DNA of 64,000 nt from Paenibacillus sp. PvR098 (GCF_017833255.1 NZ_JAFIBU010000001.1:3652501-3716500), one strand, 5' to 3'; shown: positions 53,923 through 64,000, counted from the stretch's first letter. Translations and numbers: made by a program. Notes: generated by a model not told the origin, from the letters alone.

Positions 53923-56409
53923 TTAGAATTGGATATTTACTATATTCTGAATTTCTTGTCGTTCATTCGGATCTTTAGCCACCAAATTATCGAATAATGT
54001 TTGATCATTCTTTCCTTGCTTCTGTAATGTTGCAAGGTACCAACGAATGTTTTGGCGTGTCAGTTGGTCATCCAGAGACCCGCTTATACCGATTCGAAGG
54101 AAATTCTCCGCCGAATCATAATTGCCGCGGATAAATTCGATTTGACCTAAAGACAATCCGATTTTTACAGTAGTTCCAAAAGCCCGGCCTTGCCCTTGCT
54201 CCTTCGGAAGTGCGGCCAATGTTGCCGTTTTATCTTCTACCATTGTATATGTCTCAAAAGCTTGATTCCAAAACTGTTCTTGGAGAGGAGTATTGTTATT
54301 TGTCCGAGCTTGATTTCCTAGGTCTTTGCTAATTGCAATGCTTCTTTCATACAAAGTAATGTCCCAAGGAAAGTTTGTGATTTCCTGATTGGTCCGTTCC
54401 AGGGCTTTAGCCAAATCTTGTTTCATTACAAGCATATTGAGTTCTCTTTCAATCAGATATCGGTGATTAGGCTCCTTTTCACGGGCTTGCTCTAATAAAC
54501 TCATAGCTTCAGAGTAAAAATTCTCATCTTTCGTTTGATTATATGCTGACAACAAGATATCAATCTTGTAGCCGGTATAATCCGGATGATTCGGGTGCTG
54601 TTCCAACGATTTATCTAGCGGCACAAATATTTCATTCATATTTTTGTTACTCGAAGCTGTCGCTATGGCTTGGTTAAAATTGCTGTTTGCGCTTAAGAGC
54701 TGAAGTGAACTGAAAAGGAAAATTAAGGATAGTACAAGCAAAACGGAAGGAAACGACCATTTGTACTTATTCACATTTTCCTTCCAATTCCCTTTTAGAA
54801 CAAGAGCATCCTTGGATACCATTGCTCCAAAACTAAGGAATAGAAGCATGCCTAAATATACATAACTAAGGTCAAAGTCAATCATACTATGAATCAGTAG
54901 AGAGATCGCTACAATGTAGAAAATAAAATTAGAATGTCTTAGATTTTCATCCTGCTTAAGATAATTACGAATGTAGATGTAGAAAACCAAGGCAATAAGA
55001 ACGATAAAAATTAAAAATCCTATAATACCTACTTCAGTGAGATACTGCAGGAAAAAGTTATGGGCTTGCCGGCTGACGTAAGGATTGTTCTGATATTTCT
55101 CATAAAGCGCCGACCAGGCCCCTCCTCCAGCGCCGAGAATAGGATAGTCACTTACGAGCTTAATGGCATCTTGATAGAACGTCCCGCGTTCTAATACGCT
55201 GTGCTGTTGGAAGTTAATATTTTCAATCCGCGTCCGGACATTGTCCGGAAGCAGCTTAGTCAGCCCAGTGTCAGTGAGAAGCAAAGTTAAGGCAATCCCT
55301 CCGGCAACAATCGCCGTTACAGGAATGGCAATGCTTGCTAACCTGAATTTTTCAAATCGTCTCAGAAGTTTTTGAGCCCAAGGCAGCCCAAACTTCTGAA
55401 TAACAACAGCTAGAACCGCATTAATCAGCGAAACGATAAGTAAGCTTGTCCATCCAGATTGAGATAGACCCACTTGGTGTCCATTGTGCAGTTCTACCCC
55501 GATATTGGTTACTTTCGTTAAAATGATCAGTGACAAAACAAAGGAGGTAACCAGATGTAACAGATAGACTACTTGACGATAAGGCTTTAAAAAAGGAAGT
55601 ACCAAAATCAGAACAACAGGCAAGATCACAAGCCCGCCGCGGGACAACGTCAAGAAGAAAGAGATGATGATGGGTACGGCCATAAAGCCGTGAATTCCTG
55701 CAGACACCCATTTTCTAGTCGATGTTATTAAAAACAAAGTACACAGCAGCAAAGCAATCAGGAATCCTGCATAACTATTGGCGTATTGAAAAACCGAAGT
55801 TAAACGAGCGCCATTCGAGTCGACCATGACTGCATCCTGGTAGAACGTAGCGTTCTTCATGTTTGCCGCGAACCATTCAACAAGCGAAAAAGCGGCTTCT
55901 TTATTCCCAAACCAGTTCATGATTCCGAACAAGACAATAACATAACCGGAAATCATAAAGCCATTTTGGAGTATGGATAAGCCCAATGGATTCCTCGATA
56001 TATAAAGCGCTAGTAGAAAGAATGCAACATAAATGACCTGAATGAACGTCATATTAGAAGAGTAATAAGAAGATGCCGCACCAAAACTGGAAATGAAATA
56101 AGTTAAAGGGATTAGCCAAATGATTATACTCAAAAGATCCGATACTGTGTTGACTTTCCAGTGGTAAAATAAATATATCGACACAAGGAGCAATATTATG
56201 CATGACCAGATTAGAGCTGAGTAGATTGGTCTTTCGAAATCAAATGAATTGCCGTTGAATAAGGCTTTTTGGAATGGGGACCAGAAAAGAAATATTACTG
56301 AAAAACTAGATAAAATCCAAAATAATATGGAGCTTTTGTCTATTGTATTCGGTTGACCTTTTAATTCTTTGGAGTAAGAATAACTGCTTTTTTTATTCTT
56401 ATTGCTCAT
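53923..56409 (-). CDS. O-antigen ligase / oligosaccharyltransferase-like membrane protein (Wzy_C) with TPR-like tail
   Basis: Probably transfers or polymerises lipid-linked glycans at the outer face of the membrane. The 828-residue protein has about 12 or more helices over residues 28-560. The Wzy_C-type outer loop (GTFYQDAIKLVSDYPILGAG, then RQAHNFFLQYLTEVGIIGF) is near residues 400-460. The C-terminal 260 residues are soluble, helical and TPR-like. This layout resembles the WsfB-type enzymes proposed for S-layer protein O-glycosylation in Bacillales. Neighbouring SLH and nucleotide-sugar genes agree. Whether the acceptor is protein or polymer is inferred. AT-rich compared with the core genome. 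Confidence 0.85.
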   Translation of the reverse strand: MSNKNKKSSYSYSKELKGQPNTIDKSSILFWILSSFSVIFLFWSPFQKALFNGNSFDFERPIYSALIWSCIILLLVSIYLFYHWKVNTVSDLLSIIIWLIPLTYFISSFGAASSYYSSNMTFIQVIYVAFFLLALYISRNPLGLSILQNGFMISGYVIVLFGIMNWFGNKEAAFSLVEWFAANMKNATFYQDAVMVDSNGARLTSVFQYANSYAGFLIALLLCTLFLITSTRKWVSAGIHGFMAVPIIISFFLTLSRGGLVILPVVLILVLPFLKPYRQVVYLLHLVTSFVLSLIILTKVTNIGVELHNGHQVGLSQSGWTSLLIVSLINAVLAVVIQKFGLPWAQKLLRRFEKFRLASIAIPVTAIVAGGIALTLLLTDTGLTKLLPDNVRTRIENINFQQHSVLERGTFYQDAIKLVSDYPILGAGGGAWSALYEKYQNNPYVSRQAHNFFLQYLTEVGIIGFLIFIVLIALVFYIYIRNYLKQDENLRHSNFIFYIVAISLLIHSMIDFDLSYVYLGMLLFLSFGAMVSKDALVLKGNWKENVNKYKWSFPSVLLVLSLIFLFSSLQLLSANSNFNQAIATASSNKNMNEIFVPLDKSLEQHPNHPDYTGYKIDILLSAYNQTKDENFYSEAMSLLEQAREKEPNHRYLIERELNMLVMKQDLAKALERTNQEITNFPWDITLYERSIAISKDLGNQARTNNNTPLQEQFWNQAFETYTMVEDKTATLAALPKEQGQGRAFGTTVKIGLSLGQIEFIRGNYDSAENFLRIGISGSLDDQLTRQNIRWYLATLQKQGKNDQTLFDNLVAKDPNERQEIQNIVNIQF

Positions 56410-56718
56410 TCCCGTGTGCTCCTTTTTATTTCATAAATTACGTCAAAATTTTATCATATTAGACTTGTTTTATCCAATTGTTCTTCGAGATACATCGATA
56501 AATTCATCTTATGTCGTTTGTATATTCCTTGATAGAACGGGATTCCAAGCTTACAAACAGCTATATTAAGGATCAAATTCCTAATTTGAGAAGTTGAGTT
56601 AAAGATATAAGAATGGTAGAATTACCATTGGACAAAGTTCGGCAATAAATTTAATAATCTGTAAAAATTTCGAAAAAATTATGCTTTAACCAAGAACAAT
56701 GCCGGATTTCGCAAGGCG

Positions 56719-57996
56719 GTGCTTACCATTATTTCTTTTATTTATAGGGTTATTTATAGGCTTGCCATGTTCTCAAAGTCTTTCCTTGCTCTAGTGTTTC
56801 CTCCATCCGTAATGCAAATGGCAAAGAAGCGAATTTTAAGAAAAGCCTTTCCTTTGAATACCGGTTCCAATCCTACTGGGAACAAGCATTATCCACCGGG
56901 TATTAATCTTATCGGATATGCAAGAGCGGAAATGGGTATTGGTGAATCCTGTAGAATAATGGCCAAAAGCTTGAATGCTGTTAATTTTCCTTTTGGCATC
57001 ACAAATTTTACAGGCACTAACAAAGCGCGTATGACAGACCTTACGTGGATTCATAAAGAAGTCGAAAACCCGCAGTACAACATTAATGTTTTTCATATTA
57101 ATGCGGAACAAATGATTGAGATCTACGCTCATTACGGCAACAGCATTTTCAAGGATAGATATAATATTGGTTATTGGCATTGGGAGCTGCCTGATTTTCC
57201 GGATGATTGGCTTGAAAGCTTTCAGATAGTGAACGAAATCTGGGTGCCTTCAACTTTTGTTGCTAATTCGATCGCATTGAAAAGCCCAGTTCCTGTGGTG
57301 AAAATTCCACATAGTATTGAGGTGAATATACCGACTCCTCGTAGTCGCGAATATTTTCATTTGCCGGAAAAAGCTTTCTTGTTTCTTACCATGTATGATG
57401 TGAAAAGCTATCAAGAACGCAAGAACCCTCGTGCCTCTATAGAGGCGTTCAAATTAGCTTTTGGTCCTGACGACTTACATGTGGGGCTGGTAGTGAAGGT
57501 AAACAGCTCAACAAGTAGTCCAGATGAAATGCAGTTACTGGAAGAGCTGATTTCTAATTATAATAATATTTATTTAATTAAGGAAATACTTAGTAGAGAA
57601 GATACGAACTCTTTAATAGATGCAACCAATGGTTATATCTCTCTTCATCGAAGTGAAGGTTTCGGCTTAGGATTAGCCGAAGCGATGTATTTAGGAAAGT
57701 CTGTTATTGGTACTAACTGGTCATCAAATACTGATTTTATGAACCATCAAAATTCATGTCTTGTAGACTACAATTTAATACCAGTCGGCAGAGATCATGG
57801 TCCGTACAAGGCATATCAATATTGGGCTAATCCCGATATAGAACATGCTAGTTATTTTATGAAAAGGTTAGTGACAGATATCGATTATTATAAGTCGATA
57901 TCTCAAAAGGGAGAACAAATGATTAAAGAAAGCTTTTCTCCTATAGCGGTTGGTAAAACTATTGAGAAGAGACTTAAGTATTTAAAATTACTTTAA
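56719..57996 (+). CDS. GT4-like glycosyltransferase, probably 5'-truncated
   Basis: Residues about 60-425 form a GT-B glycosyltransferase of the GT4 type: INLIGYARAEMGIGES near the donor fold, GYWHWELPDFPDDW, EIWVPSTFVANSI and the C-terminal HRSEGFGLGLAEAMYLGK with the E-x7-E motif. The start is a GTG at 56719 with a poor ribosome binding site. The frame stays open and coding-like back to a stop at 56662 with no ATG, as if the N-terminal half of a larger multidomain transferase had been lost. The 309-base gap to the divergent ligase gene (56410-56718) holds no other gene and should contain promoters. Confidence 0.78.
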   Translation: MLTIISFIYRVIYRLAMFSKSFLALVFPPSVMQMAKKRILRKAFPLNTGSNPTGNKHYPPGINLIGYARAEMGIGESCRIMAKSLNAVNFPFGITNFTGTNKARMTDLTWIHKEVENPQYNINVFHINAEQMIEIYAHYGNSIFKDRYNIGYWHWELPDFPDDWLESFQIVNEIWVPSTFVANSIALKSPVPVVKIPHSIEVNIPTPRSREYFHLPEKAFLFLTMYDVKSYQERKNPRASIEAFKLAFGPDDLHVGLVVKVNSSTSSPDEMQLLEELISNYNNIYLIKEILSREDTNSLIDATNGYISLHRSEGFGLGLAEAMYLGKSVIGTNWSSNTDFMNHQNSCLVDYNLIPVGRDHGPYKAYQYWANPDIEHASYFMKRLVTDIDYYKSISQKGEQMIKESFSPIAVGKTIEKRLKYLKLL

Positions 57997-58053
57997 ATGA
58001 AATGGTGTGCTCTGCTCTTTCTCTTAGTTATTTAAGAACTGGAGGTTTAAACG

Positions 58054-59130
58054 ATGACGATTACAGCTGTAATTATGGCAGGTGGAAAAGGAGAGAGGTT
58101 TTGGCCAAAAAGTAGAACAAATCTACCTAAACAGTTCTTGAATATTTCTGGAAATAAATCTATGATACAGCAAACGATCAGTAGACTGGAGAAATTAATT
58201 CCTATATCACAAATTTTTATTGTTACCAATGAACTGTATGCTGAACTCATTAAAGCGCAAATTCCTCATTTACCGGTAGAAAATATTATTATTGAGCCTA
58301 TCGGTAGAAATACAGCTCCGTGTGTGGGACTTGCATCAATCATCATCGAAGAAAAATTTCCAGATAGTACAATGGTGGTTCTTCCTTCGGATCATATTAT
58401 TGAGAATGAAACAGGGTTTATCCAAATTTTAAAAACTGCAGTTGAAGTTGCCGGTAAGGATAATAGTCTTGTAACGCTCGGCATTTCGCCTACATATCCT
58501 GAAACAGGCTATGGATATATTGAAAGCAGTAATGATGTTACTAACTTGAACGATCTGGAGGTTCACAAGGTCAAGAAGTTTGTGGAAAAGCCAGACTTAG
58601 CTACTGCTGAAAAATATATTAATGCAGGAAATTATTATTGGAATAGCGGAATTTTCATATGGAAAGTTTCTGTCATTAGGGAATACATTAAAAGCTTAAT
58701 GCCGGAAATGCATGATATTCTGGAATCAATGAAAATCGGGTTCCGACAAGGCAATCCCAAAGATATTATCCAAAGTGAGTTTCACAAGATGCCGGATCAA
58801 TCTATTGACTATGGCATAATGGAGAAAGTCGCTAGCATATATGTAATTCCATGCGTGTTTGGGTGGGATGATGTAGGCAGTTGGACTGCTTTGGAAAGAA
58901 TTAACGAACGGGACGATAATGGAAATGTAATACGTGGGAACATCCTCAATCTGGATACGAAAAGATGCATTATTGAAAGCAACGGTAAATTAATTGCAAC
59001 TCTTGGAGTAGAGGATTTAATTATAGTAGATACCGAGGATGTTACTTTAATATGTTCCAAAGAAAAGGCACAGGAAGTAAAGTCGTTAATTAAAGAGTTA
59101 AGACTTCAAAAATTAGAACAATACTTATAA
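58054..59130 (+). CDS. manC: Mannose-1-phosphate guanylyltransferase
   Basis: Makes GDP-mannose from mannose 1-phosphate and GTP. The 358-residue nucleotidyltransferase has IMAGGKGERFWPKSR at the N-terminus, LPKQFLNI, PIGRNTAPC, VVLPSDHII and FVEKPDLATA. It lacks the phosphomannose isomerase domain of bifunctional ManC proteins. GGAGG is about 8 bases before the ATG. First of three GDP-sugar genes (manC-gmd-rmd) that together yield GDP-D-rhamnose. Confidence 0.93.
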   Translation: MTITAVIMAGGKGERFWPKSRTNLPKQFLNISGNKSMIQQTISRLEKLIPISQIFIVTNELYAELIKAQIPHLPVENIIIEPIGRNTAPCVGLASIIIEEKFPDSTMVVLPSDHIIENETGFIQILKTAVEVAGKDNSLVTLGISPTYPETGYGYIESSNDVTNLNDLEVHKVKKFVEKPDLATAEKYINAGNYYWNSGIFIWKVSVIREYIKSLMPEMHDILESMKIGFRQGNPKDIIQSEFHKMPDQSIDYGIMEKVASIYVIPCVFGWDDVGSWTALERINERDDNGNVIRGNILNLDTKRCIIESNGKLIATLGVEDLIIVDTEDVTLICSKEKAQEVKSLIKELRLQKLEQYL

Positions 59131-59155
59131 ACACTATCATATCATACAATTGTAA

Positions 59156-60139
<984 letters not shown>

Positions 60140-60151
60140 AAGGTGGTTTCT

Positions 60152-61087
60152 ATGAGAGCTCTAATTACTGGAGTGACTGGTTTTGTTGGTCGCTATCTAG
60201 CTCAAAACCTTCTGGATAATGGGTATGAAGTGTGGGGTGGGACACGTAAGTGTCCACCCTACTTTATTAATGGCGTGCAAATCGTGGAGCTTAATCTATC
60301 ACGTCAGGACATGATCGTTAATGTTTTGGAAGATATAAAACCTGATGTTGTGTTTCATTTATCTGGTCAGAGTTCTGTGAAATACTCATGGGATCATATC
60401 GAAGAAACATTTAAATCCAATGTAATGGATTCGATTAATTTGTTAGAAGCCATAAAAAATTCATCTTTAAAAAGTAGTGTAAGAGTAATCACCATCGGTT
60501 CTTCTGAAGAATATGGGGTAGGGGCCGAATTGCCGATAGTTGAAGAGGCGCGGACCGATCCGATGAATCCATATGGCTTATCCAAACTTACGGTAGGTAA
60601 AATCGCCCTTTTATATCATGGACTTCACCGCATGGATATCATCCACGCTAGAGCCTTTAACCATATAGGACCAGGTCAGTCCTTAGGTTTTGTGACAACT
60701 GATTTTACAAAACAAGTCATCGAAATAGAGAATGGGAAAGTCGAACCTGTGATGTATGTGGGTGATTTAAGTAGTAAACGTGATTTTACTGATGTGAGAG
60801 ATATTGTTGAAGCTTATCGTTTGCTAAATGAGAAAGGCACAGCTGGGGAAACCTATAATGTATGCTCTGGAGTCTGTATACCCATTCGGGGAATATTGGA
60901 TGATTTGGTGTCATTCTCCTCTAGTTCTATTAAAGTAATTGTAGATGAAAAAAAGTTAAGACCCAATAATGTTAAAGAGTACTATGGATCTAATGATAAA
61001 CTAAGAAAAGCTACTGGTTGGAAACCTTTAATATCAATTAGTCAAAGCTTGCACGATATTTATCTTCATTGGAAAAATACCTATTAA
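60152..61087 (+). CDS. rmd: GDP-6-deoxy-D-mannose reductase (GDP-D-rhamnose forming)
   Basis: Reduces GDP-4-keto-6-deoxymannose, most likely to GDP-D-rhamnose. Extended SDR of 311 residues with TGVTGFVGRYLAQNL, GSSEEYG, Y-x3-K in NPYGLSKLTVG, ARAFNHIGPGQSLGFV and RDFTDVRDIVEAY. Fcl (fucose synthase) has a different signature, and the adjacent gmd supports Rmd. GTG 60143 is in frame, but AAAAGGTGG places the start at ATG 60152. Only 12 bases after gmd. Confidence 0.88.
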   Translation: MRALITGVTGFVGRYLAQNLLDNGYEVWGGTRKCPPYFINGVQIVELNLSRQDMIVNVLEDIKPDVVFHLSGQSSVKYSWDHIEETFKSNVMDSINLLEAIKNSSLKSSVRVITIGSSEEYGVGAELPIVEEARTDPMNPYGLSKLTVGKIALLYHGLHRMDIIHARAFNHIGPGQSLGFVTTDFTKQVIEIENGKVEPVMYVGDLSSKRDFTDVRDIVEAYRLLNEKGTAGETYNVCSGVCIPIRGILDDLVSFSSSSIKVIVDEKKLRPNNVKEYYGSNDKLRKATGWKPLISISQSLHDIYLHWKNTY

Positions 61088-61126
61088 TATGATACCAGAT
61101 TGTTAGAACGGTGGTTTAGAGCGGTT

Positions 61127-61903
61127 ATGTTAAATGACTTTAAAGAAATCAAAAATTACAGGGAGATGTTGGTAAGTATTGTTCGAAGAGACTTGCGTTC
61201 TCGATACAAAGGCTCATTTTTGGGTTTCTTATGGACATTTGTAAATCCATTGCTGCAACTAATCGTCTATTCCATTGTATTTCCATATATTTTAAAAATA
61301 AATCAAGAAAATTATCCTATGTTTCTTTTTGTAGCGCTTTTACCTTGGATCTATTTTACTTCGTCTCTTCAAGGAGCGACAACTAGTATCGTAAGTGGCG
61401 CAAACTTAGTTAAAAAAATCTATTTTCCAAGGATGATCTTACCTCTTGCTGTTGTTGGTACTAATTTGATGAATTATATATATGGACTAATTATCGTTTT
61501 TTCAGCCCTTTTATTTATGGGAATTGAGTTGACGATGAATGTTTTATGGCTGCCAGTAGTTTTATTGATTCATTCTATTTTTATTTTGGGTTTAGCACTG
61601 ATTTTCTCGGCACTATATGTTAAGTTCAGAGACTTAGAACATATTGTAGGCGTAGTAACTTTTGTATGGTTTTATTTAACCCCTATTGTTTTTCCAATCA
61701 CCATTTTTCCAGATAATATTGCAGAAACCTTAGGATATAATCCTATGGTTCCGATAATTAATTCGTTTAGGGACATCTTACTTGATGGTAAACAACCGGA
61801 TTGGAGTTCGCTGTCCTATTCTTTGATAGTCGGATTATTAGTCACGGTAATTGGACTAATTGTATTCCGAAAATGTCAGAAGACCTTTGCGGAGGATTTG
61901 TAA
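61127..61903 (+). CDS. Glycan ABC transporter permease (Wzm-like)
   Basis: ABC-2 permease of a polysaccharide or teichoic-acid exporter. The 258-residue protein has RDLRSRYKGSFLGFLWTFVNPLLQL before helix 1, a signature of Wzm/TagG-type permeases, about six helices, and WFYLTPIVFPITIFP near residue 190. A TTG at 61100 opens the frame earlier; ATG 61127 with GGTGG at 10 bases is preferred. It is directly followed by its ATPase. It would flip completed glycan across the membrane for the ligase-like protein. Confidence 0.88.
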   Translation: MLNDFKEIKNYREMLVSIVRRDLRSRYKGSFLGFLWTFVNPLLQLIVYSIVFPYILKINQENYPMFLFVALLPWIYFTSSLQGATTSIVSGANLVKKIYFPRMILPLAVVGTNLMNYIYGLIIVFSALLFMGIELTMNVLWLPVVLLIHSIFILGLALIFSALYVKFRDLEHIVGVVTFVWFYLTPIVFPITIFPDNIAETLGYNPMVPIINSFRDILLDGKQPDWSSLSYSLIVGLLVTVIGLIVFRKCQKTFAEDL

Positions 61904-61905
61904 TA

Positions 61906-63180
61906 ATGGACCAAATCGTAATATCAATTAAAAATGTGAGTAAAGCGTTTAAAATATATCGTGATAAGCCATTAACTCTTAAGGAAAAGCTGTTAAAACT
62001 GAGAAGTAACGAGTATAGTCCTTTTTTTGCCGTAAAAAATGTGAGTTTGGATATTAAAAAAGGTGAGACAATCGGATTAATTGGTCATAACGGATGCGGG
62101 AAAAGTACAATGTTGAAACTCATTACTAAAATACTATATCCGGATAGCGGAGAAATCAATGTCAATGGAAGAATATCCAGTCTCATTGAATTAGGAGCTG
62201 GGTTTCATCCTGATTTTACGGGTCGAGAAAATATATATATTAACGCCTCTATTTTCGGTCTTTCTAAAAAAGAGGTGGATGAGAAAATAGACGAAATTAT
62301 TCGGTTTTCTGAACTCGGTGAATTTATTGAAAATCCGGTCAGAACATATTCTTCAGGAATGTATATGCGTCTTGCTTTTTCGGTGGCGATTAATGTCAAC
62401 CCTGAAATCCTACTAATCGATGAAATCTTATCTGTTGGTGACGCTAATTTTCAGAAAAAGTGCTATGATAAAATTGAAGGGTTTAAACTTAACGGAGCTA
62501 CTATTGTTATAGTTGCCCATGATTTGGGAACTATTGAGAAAATTTGTGATAGAGTTATATGGATGGACAAAGGCGAAATTATTGAACAAGGTGAAGCGGA
62601 TCGAGTCGTAAATTTATATACTCAGCATATGAATAAACGATTTGTAGAACAAAAGCAGCAAGAATACAGTAATGAACATCCTAATGTAGACAAGTTGAAA
62701 AACGATGTCCAAGTTGAAGAATTAGAAGTTCAAAGTTCGCTAGATTTTCCTGATGATATAAGATGGGGTTCGAAAGAAGTGGAAATAACAGAGGCAAGAA
62801 TAGTTAATTCAAAAGGCGAGACTACGAACGTATTATCCGCCGGTGAGTCGGTTGTAATTGAGATAAATTATAAAGTAAACAGCCCACAAAAAGAATATAT
62901 ATTTGGCATGGGATTTTATACATCCGATAAAGTCCTTGTATATGGTAATAATACACAAATTGGGAAATTAAAACTTAAAAATCTAAGTCATGTAGGTACG
63001 GTTAAGTTTAAAATCAATGATTGCAATCTGTTGTCAGGTAATTATAAACTGAACGTTGCAGTTGTTGACGGAGACCATAGAGCTTTGGATTTCATCAAAT
63101 TTTATATGGATTTTACAGTCATATCTAATGATAAAGCAGTAGGAGTATTTTCATTAAAACATAATTGGGAAATAGTTTAG
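61906..63180 (+). CDS. Glycan ABC transporter ATPase with C-terminal Wzt-type binding domain
   Basis: Residues about 1-250 are an ABC ATPase of the polysaccharide-export group: Walker A GHNGCGKSTM, SLIELGAGFHPDFTGRENIY, signature YSSGMYMRLAF and Walker B ILLIDEILSVGD. Residues about 285-424 are a beta-sandwich Wzt_C-like domain (FGMGFYTSDKVLVYGNNTQ; GNYKLNVAVVDGDHRALDF) that in relatives recognises the modified glycan end, linking export to chain termination. GGAGG lies 10 bases before ATG 61906, 2 bases after the permease stop. The frame open from 61801 is just overlap. Confidence 0.92.
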   Translation: MDQIVISIKNVSKAFKIYRDKPLTLKEKLLKLRSNEYSPFFAVKNVSLDIKKGETIGLIGHNGCGKSTMLKLITKILYPDSGEINVNGRISSLIELGAGFHPDFTGRENIYINASIFGLSKKEVDEKIDEIIRFSELGEFIENPVRTYSSGMYMRLAFSVAINVNPEILLIDEILSVGDANFQKKCYDKIEGFKLNGATIVIVAHDLGTIEKICDRVIWMDKGEIIEQGEADRVVNLYTQHMNKRFVEQKQQEYSNEHPNVDKLKNDVQVEELEVQSSLDFPDDIRWGSKEVEITEARIVNSKGETTNVLSAGESVVIEINYKVNSPQKEYIFGMGFYTSDKVLVYGNNTQIGKLKLKNLSHVGTVKFKINDCNLLSGNYKLNVAVVDGDHRALDFIKFYMDFTVISNDKAVGVFSLKHNWEIV

Positions 63181-63232
63181 CTAAGCAGATGGTTTAAAAA
63201 TATGTTTTTTGAAAGGAGGAACGAGATATTTT

Positions 63233-64000
63233 ATGAAGTTTAAAGATGAGGAAAGTTTGTATTATAAAGGTGAGCCAATACCTAAACAAACTACATCAAA
63301 TGATCCGAATACGTATTTAGGTGAAATTGAGAAATATCTCAATGTGATGATTCGAACACAAGAGAATGATGCTTATCGATATTTAAGTTCAGGTAAGAAA
63401 ATAATTGGCCCATTAATCATTTTAGTTAAAAAGGTCATTAGAAAACTTCTTAAGTGGTATATTGAACCTATCACATCTCAACAAACACAATTTAATAATG
63501 CGGTTACACCTGCTATTGGAAGAACGACAGAATTGATAATTGGGCTACTTAATAAAACTAGTGAAATGGAAAAAATGCAAACTCAATATAGTATCCTAGA
63601 GACACAACTTCAAGGAATACTAAATAAAACCAGTGAAATGGAAGAAATGCAAATACAATATAGTATTCTAGAGACACGACTTCAAGAAATGCTATATAAA
63701 ATCGGCGAAATGGAAAAAATGCAAACGCAATACAGTAACCTGGAGAAACGATTTCAAGAAATGGAAGGCCGAATGAATATTTATGCTGAAAGAATTCAGG
63801 CTGCTTCTACCAGGTTAGAAAAAATTGATGAAATTGATGTTTTTAAAGAAAGTAATTTTAATCTTTTCAATAAAACAACATATTCACAATCTGGTGAAGA
63901 TAGTATTTTGGCTTATGTAGTCTATGTTTTGGGGATCCCTTTCGAATCAGTCGATTATATTGATTTGGGAGCAAACCATGCTAAAGAGATGAGTAATACT
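63233..64000 (+). CDS. FkbM-family methyltransferase with N-terminal coiled-coil repeats (3' end outside window)
   Basis: The first 256 residues are visible. Residues 1-100 are charged and helical, with a hydrophobic stretch KKIIGPLIILVKKVI. Residues about 106-177 are three 24-residue repeats of a coiled coil. From about 222, TTYSQSGEDSILAYVVYVLG and then DYIDLGANHAKEMSNT match the start of FkbM-type SAM methyltransferases (S-Q-x-G-E-D and the I-D-x-G-A motif I). AAGGAGG lies 13 bases before the ATG. After wzm-wzt it may methylate the glycan end, which would fit a Wzt binding domain that reads a terminal cap; that link is inference. Confidence 0.78.
   Translation, partial: MKFKDEESLYYKGEPIPKQTTSNDPNTYLGEIEKYLNVMIRTQENDAYRYLSSGKKIIGPLIILVKKVIRKLLKWYIEPITSQQTQFNNAVTPAIGRTTELIIGLLNKTSEMEKMQTQYSILETQLQGILNKTSEMEEMQIQYSILETRLQEMLYKIGEMEKMQTQYSNLEKRFQEMEGRMNIYAERIQAASTRLEKIDEIDVFKESNFNLFNKTTYSQSGEDSILAYVVYVLGIPFESVDYIDLGANHAKEMSNT
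63548..63763 (+). repeat. Three tandem 72-base repeats encoding a coiled coil
   Basis: Units 63548-63619, 63620-63691 and 63692-63763 encode LNKTSEMEKMQTQYSILE-type 24-mers. Units 1 and 2 are most alike and unit 3 is more diverged. The repeats are in frame, so gain or loss would change only coiled-coil length. Confidence 0.9.

Noticed and set aside
63548-63763. 72-base tandem repeats as a CRISPR array
   Set aside because: Units are contiguous, in frame and without spacers; they encode a coiled coil. No CRISPR array was seen anywhere in the window.

Overview
The window looks like the chromosome of a low-to-medium G+C, spore-former-type Firmicute of the Paenibacillaceae (Paenibacillus-like). 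Reasons: Bacillus-type 5S rRNA followed by a dense tRNA cluster, strong AGGAGG ribosome binding sites, T-box leaders, a purine riboswitch, a CIRCE/groESL unit, a BirA box of the Gram-positive type, SLH-domain S-layer proteins, and a polysaccharide deacetylase with a copper-amine-oxidase-like tail. No species can be named from sequence alone.

Layout. 1-3.4 kb: 3' half of a 23S rRNA, 5S rRNA and 16 tRNA genes, ending in a terminator. 3.4-4.2 kb: gene-poor, with a decayed GGDEF gene. 4.2-8.9 kb: biotin operon bioD-bioB-bioF-bioH-like-bioC behind a near-perfect BirA operator. 9.0-11.5 kb: kduD-kdgK-eda, which feeds uronate-derived ketodeoxygluconate to pyruvate and glyceraldehyde 3-phosphate. 11.6-19.2 kb (minus strand): gltB, hemL/gsaB and an LCP cell-wall ligase. 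19.4-22.1 kb: a three-gene ABC-2 exporter, then bcp. 23-25.5 kb: a MerR-type HTH fused to an isochorismatase-like domain lacking catalytic residues, divergent from a maleate-isomerase-like gene. 25.5-26.2 kb: relics, including a broken chemoreceptor tail.

26.2-32.4 kb: secreted polysaccharide deacetylase and a MoxR-DUF58-transglutaminase operon. 32.6-36.0 kb: guaA and a riboswitch-controlled purine permease. 36.1-38.4 kb: two tandem leucine T-boxes and leuA. 38.4-38.7 kb: a cluster of nine DnaA-box-like sites. 38.9-41.4 kb: a large membrane protein with a phosphatase-like ectodomain. 41.7-50.2 kb: ABC-F ATPase, fthC-moaC-moaB-moeA-like, tatA-tatC and groES-groEL, an order similar to the B. 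subtilis ydiF-moaC-tatAy-tatCy-groESL neighbourhood.

50.3-64 kb: accessory cell-surface region. It holds an MNT/HEPN toxin-antitoxin pair, two paralogous SLH proteins, an O-antigen-ligase-like transferase, a 5'-truncated glycosyltransferase, the GDP-D-rhamnose pathway (manC, gmd, rmd), a glycan ABC exporter with a Wzt-type binding domain, and a truncated-by-window FkbM-type methyltransferase with coiled-coil repeats. Together these read as an S-layer or cell-surface glycan assembly locus. The part from about 53.9 kb on is visibly more AT-rich than the core, which suggests acquisition or diversification by transfer.

The strongest leads for new biology are the repurposed isochorismatase-like regulator paired with maleate isomerase, the DnaA-box cluster centred on a 16-bp palindrome downstream of leuA, the tandem leucine T-boxes, a promoter-to-terminator unit with a 35-codon ORF near 23 kb, and the S-layer glycosylation cluster.
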